This document shows positions 25,339-33,456 of a stretch of 64,000 nt of DNA, piece by piece. The stretch comes from Virgibacillus sp. MSP4-1 (GTDB lineage: Bacteria; Bacillota; Bacilli; Bacillales; Alkalibacillaceae), in NCBI RefSeq assembly GCF_010092505.1, contig NZ_CP048021.1, forward strand, positions 434,001-498,000, written 5' to 3'. The position numbers and the translations under genes are program-made. How positions within the stretch are numbered: position 1 is the stretch's first letter; the number at the start of each line of letters is the position of its first letter. The notes below the pieces were generated by a model. It was given only the letters and a program-made list of their open reading frames with translations. It searched no databases and had not been told where the DNA came from.

Positions 25339-25953
25339 ATGTTAAAGAAGTTTGCTTCAGATGCGCTGGGATTATCGGATATTGGAAAAATCATTGAGCC
25401 CAAAGATTTTGACAAAACGGATGCGGATGATTATGTTCGCCATGAGGACGATGAGAAGATCTATTTTCTTATTAAAACAAAAGCGGATGAATACTGCTTT
25501 ACCAATTTGGCGTTCATTCATGTGGACGGTGAAAACGCGGTCTCCTCCAAGCGGACACTTCGGCGTTATCCTTATTTTCAGCATCAGATTTCGAATGTGC
25601 TTCTGGAAACAGCGGGACGTGTTGATTTAGATATCGAAATTAAGTTTTCACTTGGGAATCAGGAATTCAGCATCGATGTAGATAAAAATCAGATTGAACA
25701 GTTAAATGATCTTTATAAGGCATTAGTGTATATTTCCGAGGCCACTCAGGAAAACCAAGTCATGTTAAAAATGAGTGAACAGAGTCTTGACAAGGCTGTC
25801 AATGTTCTGCAAAACTCCCGTACAAACGCTGCCGACCTGGCTGATCAATTCAAACAAATAACGGAGTACGGATTTTCCTGGCTCCATTCCAATCATGAAA
25901 AGTTTCACCAGAAAGACTTTGGTAATGTGTTTGAAAAGTATATTAATCAATAG
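25339..25953 (+). CDS. yvbH: PH-domain protein, YvbH-like
   Basis: A 204-residue cytosolic protein similar to B. subtilis YvbH: an N-terminal bacterial pleckstrin-homology-like domain (about 1-125; DEKIYFLIKTKADEYCFTN, LRRYPYFQHQISNV) followed by a helical oligomerisation tail (about 135-204). The family's role is not known. ATG 25339 follows AGGGGGA at 8 bases; upstream in-frame starts have no ribosome site. It sits between a 21-bp repeat array and its own terminator. Confidence 0.82.
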   Translation: MLKKFASDALGLSDIGKIIEPKDFDKTDADDYVRHEDDEKIYFLIKTKADEYCFTNLAFIHVDGENAVSSKRTLRRYPYFQHQISNVLLETAGRVDLDIEIKFSLGNQEFSIDVDKNQIEQLNDLYKALVYISEATQENQVMLKMSEQSLDKAVNVLQNSRTNAADLADQFKQITEYGFSWLHSNHEKFHQKDFGNVFEKYINQ

Positions 25954-25957
25954 CATG

Positions 25958-25992
25958 CTCCCCGGCCTTTTTTGGCTGGGTTTTCTTTTTTC
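25958..25992 (+). terminator. Terminator of yvbH
   Basis: CCCCGGCC pairs with GGCTGGG around a T-loop, followed by TTTTCTTTTTT. Confidence 0.75.
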
Positions 25993-26127
25993 AATTAAAA
26001 TAAATTACCCCCAAAAGGATTCACTTGAAAAACGTACAATGGTTTTATAAAATCATATTTTGGAATGTTTTTCAAAACCTCTTTTGAAAAATTCATATAA
26101 AGATTGTACATAAAGGAGAGAGATGCT

Positions 26128-27276
26128 GTGGGTCCCGCGGTTATGGGTATTAGCTTATTAGTGTTTATGGCAGCTGCGATCATGCTCGTTGTGTATTTAT
26201 TTAAACGGAAATCATTAAAAAATATTAAACATCTCTTTTTAGCCGGTTTGGCCCTGTTTATTTTCAGTCTGTTTTTACCAGGACCAACGGAGGAATCGAC
26301 TTCTCCTGATAAAAAGAATGAAGATGCAAACGTAGAGGAAAAGGAAGAAACGGATCAAACAGTAGATGATAAAGGGCGCAAGGATGAAAAGGATAAAGAT
26401 AAGAAGTCTGCGGATAAAAGTTCGGATGCAGATGAGGAAGACGAAAAATCAGATCAGGAAAATAACCAGGACAAAACAAGCAGAAATAGTGAAACAAAGG
26501 AGGACAATGACCCTGAAACAGAGGATTCGTCTGATTCGTCCAAGGGAAAGAACGAATCACAGTCATCAGATAAACCATCTCCCAATTCAAATTTGGAATC
26601 AGCCCGAGTATCGAGGGTAGTTGATGGGGATACAATTGAAATTCAATATAAAGGAAAAACAGAAGATGTTCGTCTTTTGTTAGTGGATACACCGGAGACC
26701 GTTCACCCAAGTAAACCGGTTCAGCCCTATGGACCTGAAGCAAGCTCTTTTGCAAAGAATACTTTATCCGGAAAACAGGTGCAGATTGAATTTGATGGAC
26801 CAAAACGGGATCACTATGACCGTCTGCTTGCCTATATCTGGGTTGATGGAAAAATGTTTAACCAGATGCTTCTGGAAAAAGGCCTTGCACGGCTGGCTTA
26901 CGTATATGACCCGCCATATACTCACTATGATGCTTATGTAAAAGCGCAAACGAAGGCTGTGAATGCCAATCGGGGAATCTGGAGTATTAACGGTTATGTA
27001 ACAGAGGAAGGCTTTAATGATTCGGCGTCAGGAAACTCTTCGGATGGTGGCTCGAGTTCCGGGTCCGGTTCGGGTTCGAGCGGTTCTGATTCCGGCAGCT
27101 CCGGCTCTGGATCAGGAGAGGTCATTTACGATCCTGATGGTCCGGACCGCGACTGCGGAGATTTTGATACTCATAATCAGGCACAAAACTTTTTCGAGGC
27201 AGCTGGTGGACCGAACAGCGATCCGCACCGTCTGGACCGGGATGGCAACGGCCTCGCTTGTGAAAGCCTGCCATAG
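26128..27276 (+). CDS. Membrane-anchored thermonuclease with Excalibur domain
   Basis: A 382-residue protein: two membrane segments (about 2-25 and 34-50), a 100-residue Lys/Asp/Glu/Ser-rich linker, a staphylococcal-nuclease domain (about 155-295; VVDGDTIEIQ, RLLLVDTPE with catalytic Arg/Glu, YDRLLAYIW with the second Arg), a Ser/Gly linker (27045-27120) and a C-terminal Excalibur calcium-binding motif (DRDCGDFDT...DRDGNGLACE). It likely degrades DNA or RNA at the cell surface with calcium. Start GTG 26128 is chosen because AAAGGAGAG lies about 8 bases upstream; no ATG fits. Confidence 0.88.
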   Translation: MGPAVMGISLLVFMAAAIMLVVYLFKRKSLKNIKHLFLAGLALFIFSLFLPGPTEESTSPDKKNEDANVEEKEETDQTVDDKGRKDEKDKDKKSADKSSDADEEDEKSDQENNQDKTSRNSETKEDNDPETEDSSDSSKGKNESQSSDKPSPNSNLESARVSRVVDGDTIEIQYKGKTEDVRLLLVDTPETVHPSKPVQPYGPEASSFAKNTLSGKQVQIEFDGPKRDHYDRLLAYIWVDGKMFNQMLLEKGLARLAYVYDPPYTHYDAYVKAQTKAVNANRGIWSINGYVTEEGFNDSASGNSSDGGSSSGSGSGSSGSDSGSSGSGSGEVIYDPDGPDRDCGDFDTHNQAQNFFEAAGGPNSDPHRLDRDGNGLACESLP

Positions 27277-27287
27277 TTTGGGACTGT

Positions 27288-27327
27288 CCCCACATCCTTT
27301 AAAGCGTTAAAGGATGTGGGGATTTTT
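27288..27327 (+). terminator. Strong terminator of the nuclease gene
   Basis: CCCCACATCCTTTAA pairs perfectly with TTAAAGGATGTGGGG, then ATTTTTG. A GGGACTGTCCC palindrome overlaps its start. Confidence 0.92.
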
Positions 27328-27335
27328 GTTGTGTT

Positions 27336-27580
27336 AACGGATTCCTGGACTGTGGTGGCGGATGGATCGGCATGAGAGATGGATTCCCTGTATTTTTTGA
27401 CCGATAAATCCTGAATTTTGATTGATAAACTCCAAATTCAGACGGAAATCACCACCAAAGTGACAGATATAATCCGGAGCGACTGATAAATGGTATAAAC
27501 TGCTGGATGAATCAGAGTTTTTGCCTGATAAACTCAGCAATTAGATTGATGCCCGCATTCACTTGACTGATTAAAAGTCC
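27336..27580 (+). repeat. 21-bp-phased degenerate tandem array 2
   Basis: GAT cores (one is GAA) start at 27340, 27361, 27382, 27403, 27424, 27445, 27466, 27485, 27506, 27527, 27548 and 27569: eleven steps, ten of exactly 21 and one of 19. The unit GAYTGATAAAC is the same as in array 1 and on the same strand. No gene is seen from 27277 to 27826. Confidence 0.87.
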
Positions 27581-27826
27581 TAGATTAACGAAATTTCCAC
27601 CGATTTAGCATTAATCCTTAGAATAAGAGGCTGAAAACGAAGGGATTCATCTGAATAAGTCATGTATGCTATAATATTTAGGAAAATTCAAATAAATATT
27701 TTAAATTTATAAACATGAATATTCAAAAATTGACAAGGAGTAAGTCTGTGTTTGCAGATACTGGTGGAGGCTAGACTTATATCAATTTTTGGACGGTTAA
27801 TTTATTCTGACTGGGGGGAAGAGGTT

Positions 27827-28426
27827 ATGACAACATTAGGTTTCATCCGGCATGGCATAACAGAGTGGAACGCGACAGGCAGGGCGCAGGGAATCTCGGA
27901 TGTTCCTTTGAATGAGATCGGCAGAAGTCAGGCTTTAAAGGCCGGAAAAAGGCTTTCGCGGGAAGAAGAATGGGATATGATCATAACCAGTGATTTGTCC
28001 AGGGCGATTGAGACAGGTTCAATCATTGGAAGGGAGATAAAAGTCCCTATTCATCACCATGACCCAAGAATCCGGGAGAAAAACTGCGGGGAGGTTGAAG
28101 GAACAACGGAAGAGGAAAGGTTGCAAAAATGGGGCCGTAACTGGCGCGAATTGGGTCTTGGCATGGAGACAGATGATGAAATAGCAAAAAGAGGGACAGA
28201 ATTTGTCGAGGAGATTTCTGCTGCATACAAAGGAAAGCGAATCCTCGTTGTTAGTCATGGATTGTTGCTTGGACTCACCTTAAAGAGGCTTCTTCCCAAT
28301 CAATGGGAAAAGCCGGAATTGGAACATACATCGGTTACGATATTAGAATATAAAGATGATAAGTGGGACTGCTCTTTGTATAACTGTACAAAGCATTTAA
28401 ATGACACTCACACTCGTACAATCTGA
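27827..28426 (+). CDS. Histidine phosphatase family protein (phosphoglycerate mutase-like)
   Basis: A 199-residue cytosolic enzyme of the branch-2 histidine phosphatase type. The phospho-histidine is in GFIRHGITEWN, the second core His in VVSHGLLLG, with conserved Arg in TSDLSRAIET and Glu in REKNCGEVEG. Substrate is open: members include alpha-ribazole phosphatase, sugar-phosphate phosphatases and PhoE-like enzymes. ATG 27827 follows GGGGGGAAGAGG; a TTG at 27752 has no comparable site. Single gene, with repeats on both sides. Confidence 0.85.
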   Translation: MTTLGFIRHGITEWNATGRAQGISDVPLNEIGRSQALKAGKRLSREEEWDMIITSDLSRAIETGSIIGREIKVPIHHHDPRIREKNCGEVEGTTEEERLQKWGRNWRELGLGMETDDEIAKRGTEFVEEISAAYKGKRILVVSHGLLLGLTLKRLLPNQWEKPELEHTSVTILEYKDDKWDCSLYNCTKHLNDTHTRTI

Positions 28427-28536
28427 ATTTGTCATAGTCAACCAAAAAGGTAATTCTGGAAGCAGAGTTAACCTTTCTAGCTGTCTAGGAAATTATAAAA
28501 TAAACGGATTGTGGATGATATAGACATGAGAGACCA

Positions 28537-28627
28537 CGTCCGGCTCCAGCGCCCAGCGACTAGCGAGACTTCCTTCACCTCCGTCCGATAAGTCAACATC
28601 GACTCTCTCCGTTCGTCGTGTTTCCTT
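28537..28627 (+). repeat. Dispersed Bacillus-type intergenic repeat (CCGGCTCCAGCGCC element)
   Basis: CGTCCGGCTCCAGCGCCCAG followed by CTTCCTTCACCTCCGTCCGA, TAAGTCAACATCGA and CGTTCGTCGTGTTTCC. I recall near-identical blocks in many Bacillus intergenic regions. Abuts a family B copy, which abuts a family A copy, forming a repeat cluster. Confidence 0.65.
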
Positions 28628-28753
28628 TTCCGCGTGTTAACTGTCTGTAAGACCCCCTGTGAGAAAAAATGGGGGTCAACAGCCAGTAAACACCCGATTT
28701 GTTCAACTAACAATCAGTGGGGATGAACCCCACTGATTGAAGTTTCACTTTAT
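28628..28753 (+). repeat. Dispersed repeat family B, long copy
   Basis: Best-preserved long copy. TTAACTGTCTGTAAGACCCC pairs loosely with GGGGGTCAACAGCCAGTAAA to form hairpin 1; ATCAGTGGGG (about 28713-28722) pairs with CCCCACTGAT (about 28728-28737) to form hairpin 2; the element ends GAAGTTTCACTTTAT. Confidence 0.75.
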
Positions 28754-28787
28754 CTCCTGCGGCTCAGTCCAGTCCGTACGTCGCTAA

Positions 28788-28935
28788 TAGAAAAGCGGAG
28801 GCGACCGTTTAGGCCCGACGGCATAAGCAGAATATCCGGAGTGGCCGCTTTTTGGCCATGGAGGTTATTCTGCTTATGACCGCTTGGGCCTGGGAGCCGT
28901 AGCTGGACAAACGGGCGCTTCCGCCTTTGTTCCTG
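28788..28935 (+). repeat. Dispersed repeat family A (hairpin element)
   Basis: Starts AGAAAAGCGGAGGCG and ends CGCTTCCGCCTTTGTT. CATAAGCAGAATA pairs perfectly with TATTCTGCTTATG inside it, and GGCCGC...GGCC forms the tip, so RNA from either strand would fold into a long hairpin. It lies just after the end of the minus-strand oxidoreductase gene. Confidence 0.82.
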
Positions 28936-28946
28936 GCTCCTATGAG

Positions 28947-29882
28947 TTATTTCATCCGAATGACAATTTTCCCTTTCGCATGGTGAGTCTCGCTTAATTT
29001 ATGAGCTTCTTTAATTCCCTCTTCGGTAAAAGGAAATTCATGGCCAACGACAGGTTTTACTTTTCCTGATTCTATGAGTATTCCTAATTGATCAAGCTGT
29101 TCTCCGTCAGGCTCAAGCCAGAGAAAACCAGCTTTTATATTCCGGGCTTTTGCTTTTTCCTCATCGGGATTGCCGGCTATTGAAACCAACTTCCCCCCAT
29201 CTTTCAGCACTTGAAAGCTCTTATCCATGATTTCACCGCCGAGGGTGTCCACCACAATATCATAGTCATGAAGGATATCCTCGAATCTTTGTTCCTTATA
29301 ATTAATGAACTCATCAACGCCTAGTTCCGTTAAAAGGCCCTCGTTTTTCCCGCTTGCCGTAGAAGCAACATAGGCACCAAAATGCTTGGCAATTTGAATG
29401 GCAAAGCTGCCAACTCCTCCAGCCCCTGCATGAATAAGGACTTTGTTCCCTTTATTGATATTTGAGAAATCGACAAGGCACTGCCAGGCAGTTAGTCCGG
29501 TTAAGGGTACGGAAGCTGCCTCTTTAAAATCGAGTTTTTTTGGTTTGGGTGCAAGTAAATGCTCATCAACGACTGTATACTCAGCGTATGTACCTGTTGA
29601 GGTTGTGTCCGGGCGGGCGAATACTTCATCTCCAATCTGAAATTTTGTCACTTTCGAACCTGTTTCTGTGATTACTCCAGCTGCATCCCAGCCTAAAATA
29701 ACTGGAAATTCAAATGGCAGCCCTTCCTTCAGGTACCCCTCTCTCACTTTCCAATCAATTGGATTAATGGAAGTAGCATACATCTCCACTAGTACCTGGT
29801 GTTCCCCGATTTCCGGTTTAGGAATTTCTTTCATTTTTAATTGATTTCTTCCGCCATATTCTTCAATAACCACTGCTTTCAT
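28947..29882 (-). CDS. Zinc-independent quinone oxidoreductase-like MDR protein
   Basis: A 311-residue medium-chain dehydrogenase/reductase of the quinone oxidoreductase type. The N-terminal GroES-like domain carries SINPIDWKVREG and GWDAAGVI; the Rossmann NADPH motif is AGAGGVGSFAIQIAK. The zinc ligands of alcohol dehydrogenases are missing. It should reduce quinones or enones with NADPH; the natural substrate is unknown. The start ATG follows AGGAGGTCAACATTC on the minus strand. Single gene. Confidence 0.88.
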   Translation of the reverse strand: MKAVVIEEYGGRNQLKMKEIPKPEIGEHQVLVEMYATSINPIDWKVREGYLKEGLPFEFPVILGWDAAGVITETGSKVTKFQIGDEVFARPDTTSTGTYAEYTVVDEHLLAPKPKKLDFKEAASVPLTGLTAWQCLVDFSNINKGNKVLIHAGAGGVGSFAIQIAKHFGAYVASTASGKNEGLLTELGVDEFINYKEQRFEDILHDYDIVVDTLGGEIMDKSFQVLKDGGKLVSIAGNPDEEKAKARNIKAGFLWLEPDGEQLDQLGILIESGKVKPVVGHEFPFTEEGIKEAHKLSETHHAKGKIVIRMK

Positions 29883-30144
29883 GAATGTTGACCTCCTGTT
29901 GATATAGATACTGATAAAGTCTAAAGTTATTTTTTATATTATATGCTATCTTATACGATTGCTAGTCAGCAAATCATTCGCTATCCAATTCATTTTAGTG
30001 AGAATGTCTACCCATTAATCATAATAAAATGGATTATTGATTAATGGAGGAATCACCTGAACAAATACATAAGACCTTCGAATCATTTTTATAAACGAAT
30101 TGTATAACAGAAGTATAAAAAAACTGTTACAGATAAATAGAATG
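29883..30144. other. Divergent intergenic region, no gene seen
   Basis: AT-rich spacer between the minus-strand oxidoreductase and the plus-strand binding protein. GCATATAAT-type sequence near 29940 could be the -10 of the minus gene. No riboswitch or repeat was recognised. Confidence 0.4.
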
Positions 30145-30173
30145 TTGAATTTAAAGAGATAATCTGTTATATT
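30145..30173 (+). promoter_or_regulatory. Sigma-A-like promoter of the amino-acid ABC genes
   Basis: TTGAAT (30145-30150), 17-base spacer, TATATT (30168-30173). Confidence 0.55.
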
Positions 30174-30213
30174 TTAAAATGTTTAAATAATGAAACAAAA
30201 AGGGGTTGAGCGT

Positions 30214-31089
30214 GTGAAACGGAAAATTTCAGCAGTCATATTCTTCATGGGTCTTTTAATATTGACGGCATGTGGAAATATGGAAGGGGAAAATAACGGA
30301 GGGGATGCAGAAAAGTCAGAACCTTCAAACAAGTGGGAAGAAATTCAGGAAGCTGGTGAGATTGTCGTTGGAACTTCAGGAACCTTGTATCCGGCATCCT
30401 ATTATCCTGAGGACTCCGATAAGATCACTGGTTATGATGTGGAAATTGTCAAAGAGATGGCCAAGCGTCTTGATTTAGATGTTTCTTTTGAAATTATGGG
30501 AATTGACTCTATGCTCTCTTCATTGGATAGTGGCAGAATCGATTTAGTCGCAAATGACATTGAAGTTACTGATGAACGAAAAAAGAATTTTGCTTTCAGT
30601 AAGCCTTATAAGTATTCTTATGCAACAATGATTGTCAGGGAAGATGATTTATCCGGTATACAGACGCTGGAGGATCTTGAAGGGAAAATCGCCGGTGGCG
30701 GTGCAACTACGGTATTCAGTCAAATAGCCAAGCATTTCGGAGCTGAAATTAAAACTTACACAAATGTAACGAACGATGTATATTTACGGGATGTTGAAAA
30801 TGGACGTACAGATTTAGTTATGAATGATTATTACCTGCAAAGTCTGGCGTTAGAGGCGCTGCCGGAAATTGATGTAACCCTGCATCCTGACCTGCGTTTC
30901 CATCCATCAGAACAGGCCCTGGTCATGCAAAAAGATGCCGAGGTTTTCCGTGAGAAAATCAATCAGGTTATGAAGGATATGCGTGAGGATGGAACGTTAA
31001 AAGAGCTTTCAGAACAGTTCTTTGGTGGAAAAGATGCGTCAACACCTCCTGACAAAGAGATTAAGGAAGTTGAAGGACTTGACCTATAG
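30214..31089 (+). CDS. Amino-acid ABC transporter substrate-binding lipoprotein
   Basis: A 291-residue extracellular lipoprotein: basic start MKRKIS, hydrophobic stretch and lipobox LTAC, then a family 3 solute-binding domain (EIVVGTSGTLYPASYY, ITGYDVEIVKEMAKRL, RIDLVANDIEVTDERKK). This class carries cystine, glutamine or other polar amino acids; ligand is not determined. GTG 30214 is chosen since AAAAGGGG lies upstream and it gives a normal signal sequence; the ATG at 30190 has none. The permease gene follows after 10 bases. Confidence 0.9.
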   Translation: MKRKISAVIFFMGLLILTACGNMEGENNGGDAEKSEPSNKWEEIQEAGEIVVGTSGTLYPASYYPEDSDKITGYDVEIVKEMAKRLDLDVSFEIMGIDSMLSSLDSGRIDLVANDIEVTDERKKNFAFSKPYKYSYATMIVREDDLSGIQTLEDLEGKIAGGGATTVFSQIAKHFGAEIKTYTNVTNDVYLRDVENGRTDLVMNDYYLQSLALEALPEIDVTLHPDLRFHPSEQALVMQKDAEVFREKINQVMKDMREDGTLKELSEQFFGGKDASTPPDKEIKEVEGLDL

Positions 31090-31099
31090 GTGATTTCTT

Positions 31100-31798
31100 A
31101 TGATGGAAATTAATATCTCTGAATTTGATGTCAGTAACCTTTTTGATCCAAAGTTAGCGATTGACAGCCTTCCGTTTGTTTTAGGGGGGCTTCCCATGAC
31201 CATTGCCGTTTCCTTTGTTGCTATGGGTATTGGTTTAATCCTTGGGTTGTTTCTTGCATTGGGGAGAAACTCCAGGACTATTCTTTTAAGATGGCCGGTG
31301 CGTCTCTATATTTCCTTTATGCGGGGAACCCCCATTATTGTCTTTCTGTTTATTTTATATAATGGGCTGCCGTATGCAGGAATTGAATTATCCGCCTATA
31401 TGGCAGCCATTATTGGTTTTGGATTAAACAGTGCGGCCTATATAGCGGAAATTAATCGGGCATCGTTAAACAGTGTGCCATCCGGACAGTGGGAATCTGC
31501 CCAGGCCTTAGGATTAACAAAATGGAAAACGCTGGGGTCTATTATTCTTCCGCAGGCAACACGGATTGCCCTGCCCCCATTGACGAATGTCTTTCTGGAC
31601 TTAGTAAAGGCAAGTTCTCTGGCCGCAGTCATTACGGTCCCCGAGCTATTCCAAAAGGCACAAATTGTGGGTGGCAGGACATATGATCATATGACGATGT
31701 ATGTTCTGATTGCTCTTATTTACTGGTCATTATGTATCGTTATTTCTGCCTTTCAGGAACGGCTGGAGAAGCGTTTTAGCCGGTATATCCAAACCTGA
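31100..31798 (+). CDS. Amino-acid ABC transporter permease
   Basis: A 232-residue membrane protein of the HisM/GlnP family with about five hydrophobic segments. The N-terminal FVLGGLPMTIAVSFVAMGIG and the EAA loop ESAQALGLTKWKTLGSIILP are typical, as is FMRGTPIIVFLFILYNGLP. It presumably works with the binding protein just upstream. The expected ATP-binding subunit does not follow: a terminator and a ferredoxin gene come next. Confidence 0.9.
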   Translation: MMEINISEFDVSNLFDPKLAIDSLPFVLGGLPMTIAVSFVAMGIGLILGLFLALGRNSRTILLRWPVRLYISFMRGTPIIVFLFILYNGLPYAGIELSAYMAAIIGFGLNSAAYIAEINRASLNSVPSGQWESAQALGLTKWKTLGSIILPQATRIALPPLTNVFLDLVKASSLAAVITVPELFQKAQIVGGRTYDHMTMYVLIALIYWSLCIVISAFQERLEKRFSRYIQT

Positions 31799-31802
31799 TT
31801 TT

Positions 31803-31856
31803 AAGACCCCGAATATACAGGTTATTTCAAACTTGTGTATTCTGGGTCTTCTTTCG
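31803..31856 (+). terminator. Terminator of the amino-acid ABC genes
   Basis: AGACCCCGAATATACA pairs with TGTGTATTCTGGGTCT (with small mismatches), then TCTTT. Confidence 0.75.
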
Positions 31857-31959
31857 TAATTGTGTTCCTTTTTATGTTCAAATGATTAGATTTATACCGA
31901 TAGAAAGCGTATACTGGAACATAGAAACGACATATTTTTGCAACATAGGAGGTATTTAC

Positions 31960-32199
31960 ATGGCATTTGTCATTACAAGCCCGTGTCAGGAGGAGAAAGC
32001 AGGAGAGTGCGTGGAAGTCTGTCCTGTTGAATGTATTGAAGAAGGTAAGGATCAATTTTACATAGACCCGGATATTTGCATCGACTGCGGTGCCTGTGTA
32101 GCTGTCTGTCCTGTTGATGCAATTGTGGAAGAGTTTGATATGACCCCTGATCAAGAGGTGTATTTAAAGAAAGCGGAAGAATTTTTTGCAAACCGTTAA
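31960..32199 (+). CDS. Bacterial ferredoxin, two-cluster type
   Basis: A 79-residue ferredoxin. The first site reads C-x7-C-x3-CP-x2-C (SPCQEEKAGECVEVCP), the second is the classical CIDCGACVAVCP (CxxCxxCxxxCP). The long first spacing is that of 7Fe ferredoxins with one 3Fe-4S and one 4Fe-4S cluster; 2[4Fe-4S] is less likely. It is a small cytosolic electron carrier. The ATG at 31960 follows AGGAGGTATTTAC. It has no redox-enzyme neighbour and ends with its own terminator. Confidence 0.92.
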   Translation: MAFVITSPCQEEKAGECVEVCPVECIEEGKDQFYIDPDICIDCGACVAVCPVDAIVEEFDMTPDQEVYLKKAEEFFANR

Positions 32200-32218
32200 A
32201 AGGGCATAAATGGAGTAA

Positions 32219-32258
32219 AGGAGTGTGTCTTCCTGGTGAAAATGCACTCTTTTTTTTA
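32219..32258 (+). terminator. Terminator of the ferredoxin gene
   Basis: GGAGTGTG and GCACTC can pair around a loop, followed by eight T. Confidence 0.6.
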
Positions 32259-32325
32259 GCAGGTATATCTGAGTTTCTGTTGAAATAATGATAGAGAAAT
32301 AGATACAGAAAGAGGTGTTTTGAAG

Positions 32326-33273
32326 ATGACAAGATCGATAGAGTTAGACCCTAAAACAAGTCTGATTGATTTGTACGACTTAAACCTGGAGAAACGAACA
32401 GGTTCATTTGTTTTACATGATGAGAAACTGACCATTATCGAAACGAGTGCCAGTCCTTCCGTTCCCCATCTCTTAGAGGGGCTGAAAGAATTGGAGATTG
32501 AACCTGAGGAAGTGCACTATATCATTGTGACCCATATTCATCTTGATCATGCAGGCGGAGCAGGGGTTTTTCTGGAAAAGTGCCCGAATGCTACTGTTGT
32601 GGTCCATCCGAAAGGCAAACGACACCTTGCTAATCCTTCCAGATTAATAGCGGGAGCGAAGATGGTGTATGGAGATTTATTTGAAAAACTGTTTGATCCT
32701 ATAGTTCCTGTGCCCGAAGATCGATTGATGGTGAAGGAGAATGGGGAAACCCTTCAGATTGGGAAAAATCGTACGTTAACGTTTTATGATACCCCCGGGC
32801 ACGCCAAACATCATTTTTCCATTCACGATTCCTACAGTAACGGTATGTTTACCGGCGATACAATCGGTATATTGTACCCGAAAACACCATTTGAGTTTAT
32901 ACTCCCGACAACTTCTCCTAATCAGTTCGACCCTGCAGCTATGATGAACTCCCTTGAAAAAATAGAAAAGCTTGACGTTGATGCGATAAATTTTGGGCAT
33001 TATGGTCAATCGGCAAATCCCCAGCACGTATATGAACAGATGCGCTACTGGCTTCCGAAATTTATGGAAATTGGTGAACAGATTTATTCTGATATGGCCG
33101 ATGCTTCTGATAAAGAAATGGGAGGAGCTGTCGCAGAGGGATTGCTGAATGAAATAGGTCAATACCTGGATAAACAGGGACTTTCCCGGGACCACGAAGC
33201 ATATCCGTATTTAAATATGGATATGCAGGTCTGTGCGATGGGAATGGTAGACTATTTAAAGAAAAAATCATAA
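32326..33273 (+). CDS. MBL-fold metallo-hydrolase
   Basis: A 315-residue metallo-beta-lactamase-fold hydrolase. The metal site motifs are VTHIHLDHAGG (HxHxDH), DTPGHAKHH, FTGDTIG and NFGHYG. This fold covers thioesterases, lactonases and phosphodiesterases; nothing in the sequence fixes the substrate. The C-terminal 80 residues form a helical extension. ATG 32326 follows AGAGGTG at 8 bases. Single gene between two terminators. Confidence 0.85.
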   Translation: MTRSIELDPKTSLIDLYDLNLEKRTGSFVLHDEKLTIIETSASPSVPHLLEGLKELEIEPEEVHYIIVTHIHLDHAGGAGVFLEKCPNATVVVHPKGKRHLANPSRLIAGAKMVYGDLFEKLFDPIVPVPEDRLMVKENGETLQIGKNRTLTFYDTPGHAKHHFSIHDSYSNGMFTGDTIGILYPKTPFEFILPTTSPNQFDPAAMMNSLEKIEKLDVDAINFGHYGQSANPQHVYEQMRYWLPKFMEIGEQIYSDMADASDKEMGGAVAEGLLNEIGQYLDKQGLSRDHEAYPYLNMDMQVCAMGMVDYLKKKS

Positions 33274-33286
33274 AGGAATCCAGAAG

Positions 33287-33318
33287 AGCCCAAAACCAAT
33301 GACGGTTTGGGCTTTTTT
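33287..33318 (+). terminator. Terminator of the MBL-fold gene
   Basis: AGCCCAAAACC pairs with GGTTTGGGCT, then six T. Confidence 0.9.
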
Positions 33319-33456
33319 ACGCTTAATCCTTCGATTATCCTCATAAAAATCCCGTTCACATCGATTATTATAAGTAGAGCCATTTTTTTGTTCTGTAAAA
33401 TGTGTGAAGTGTATAGATTTTATTATGGCACAATGTGTGTACAGCGAGGGATTAAA

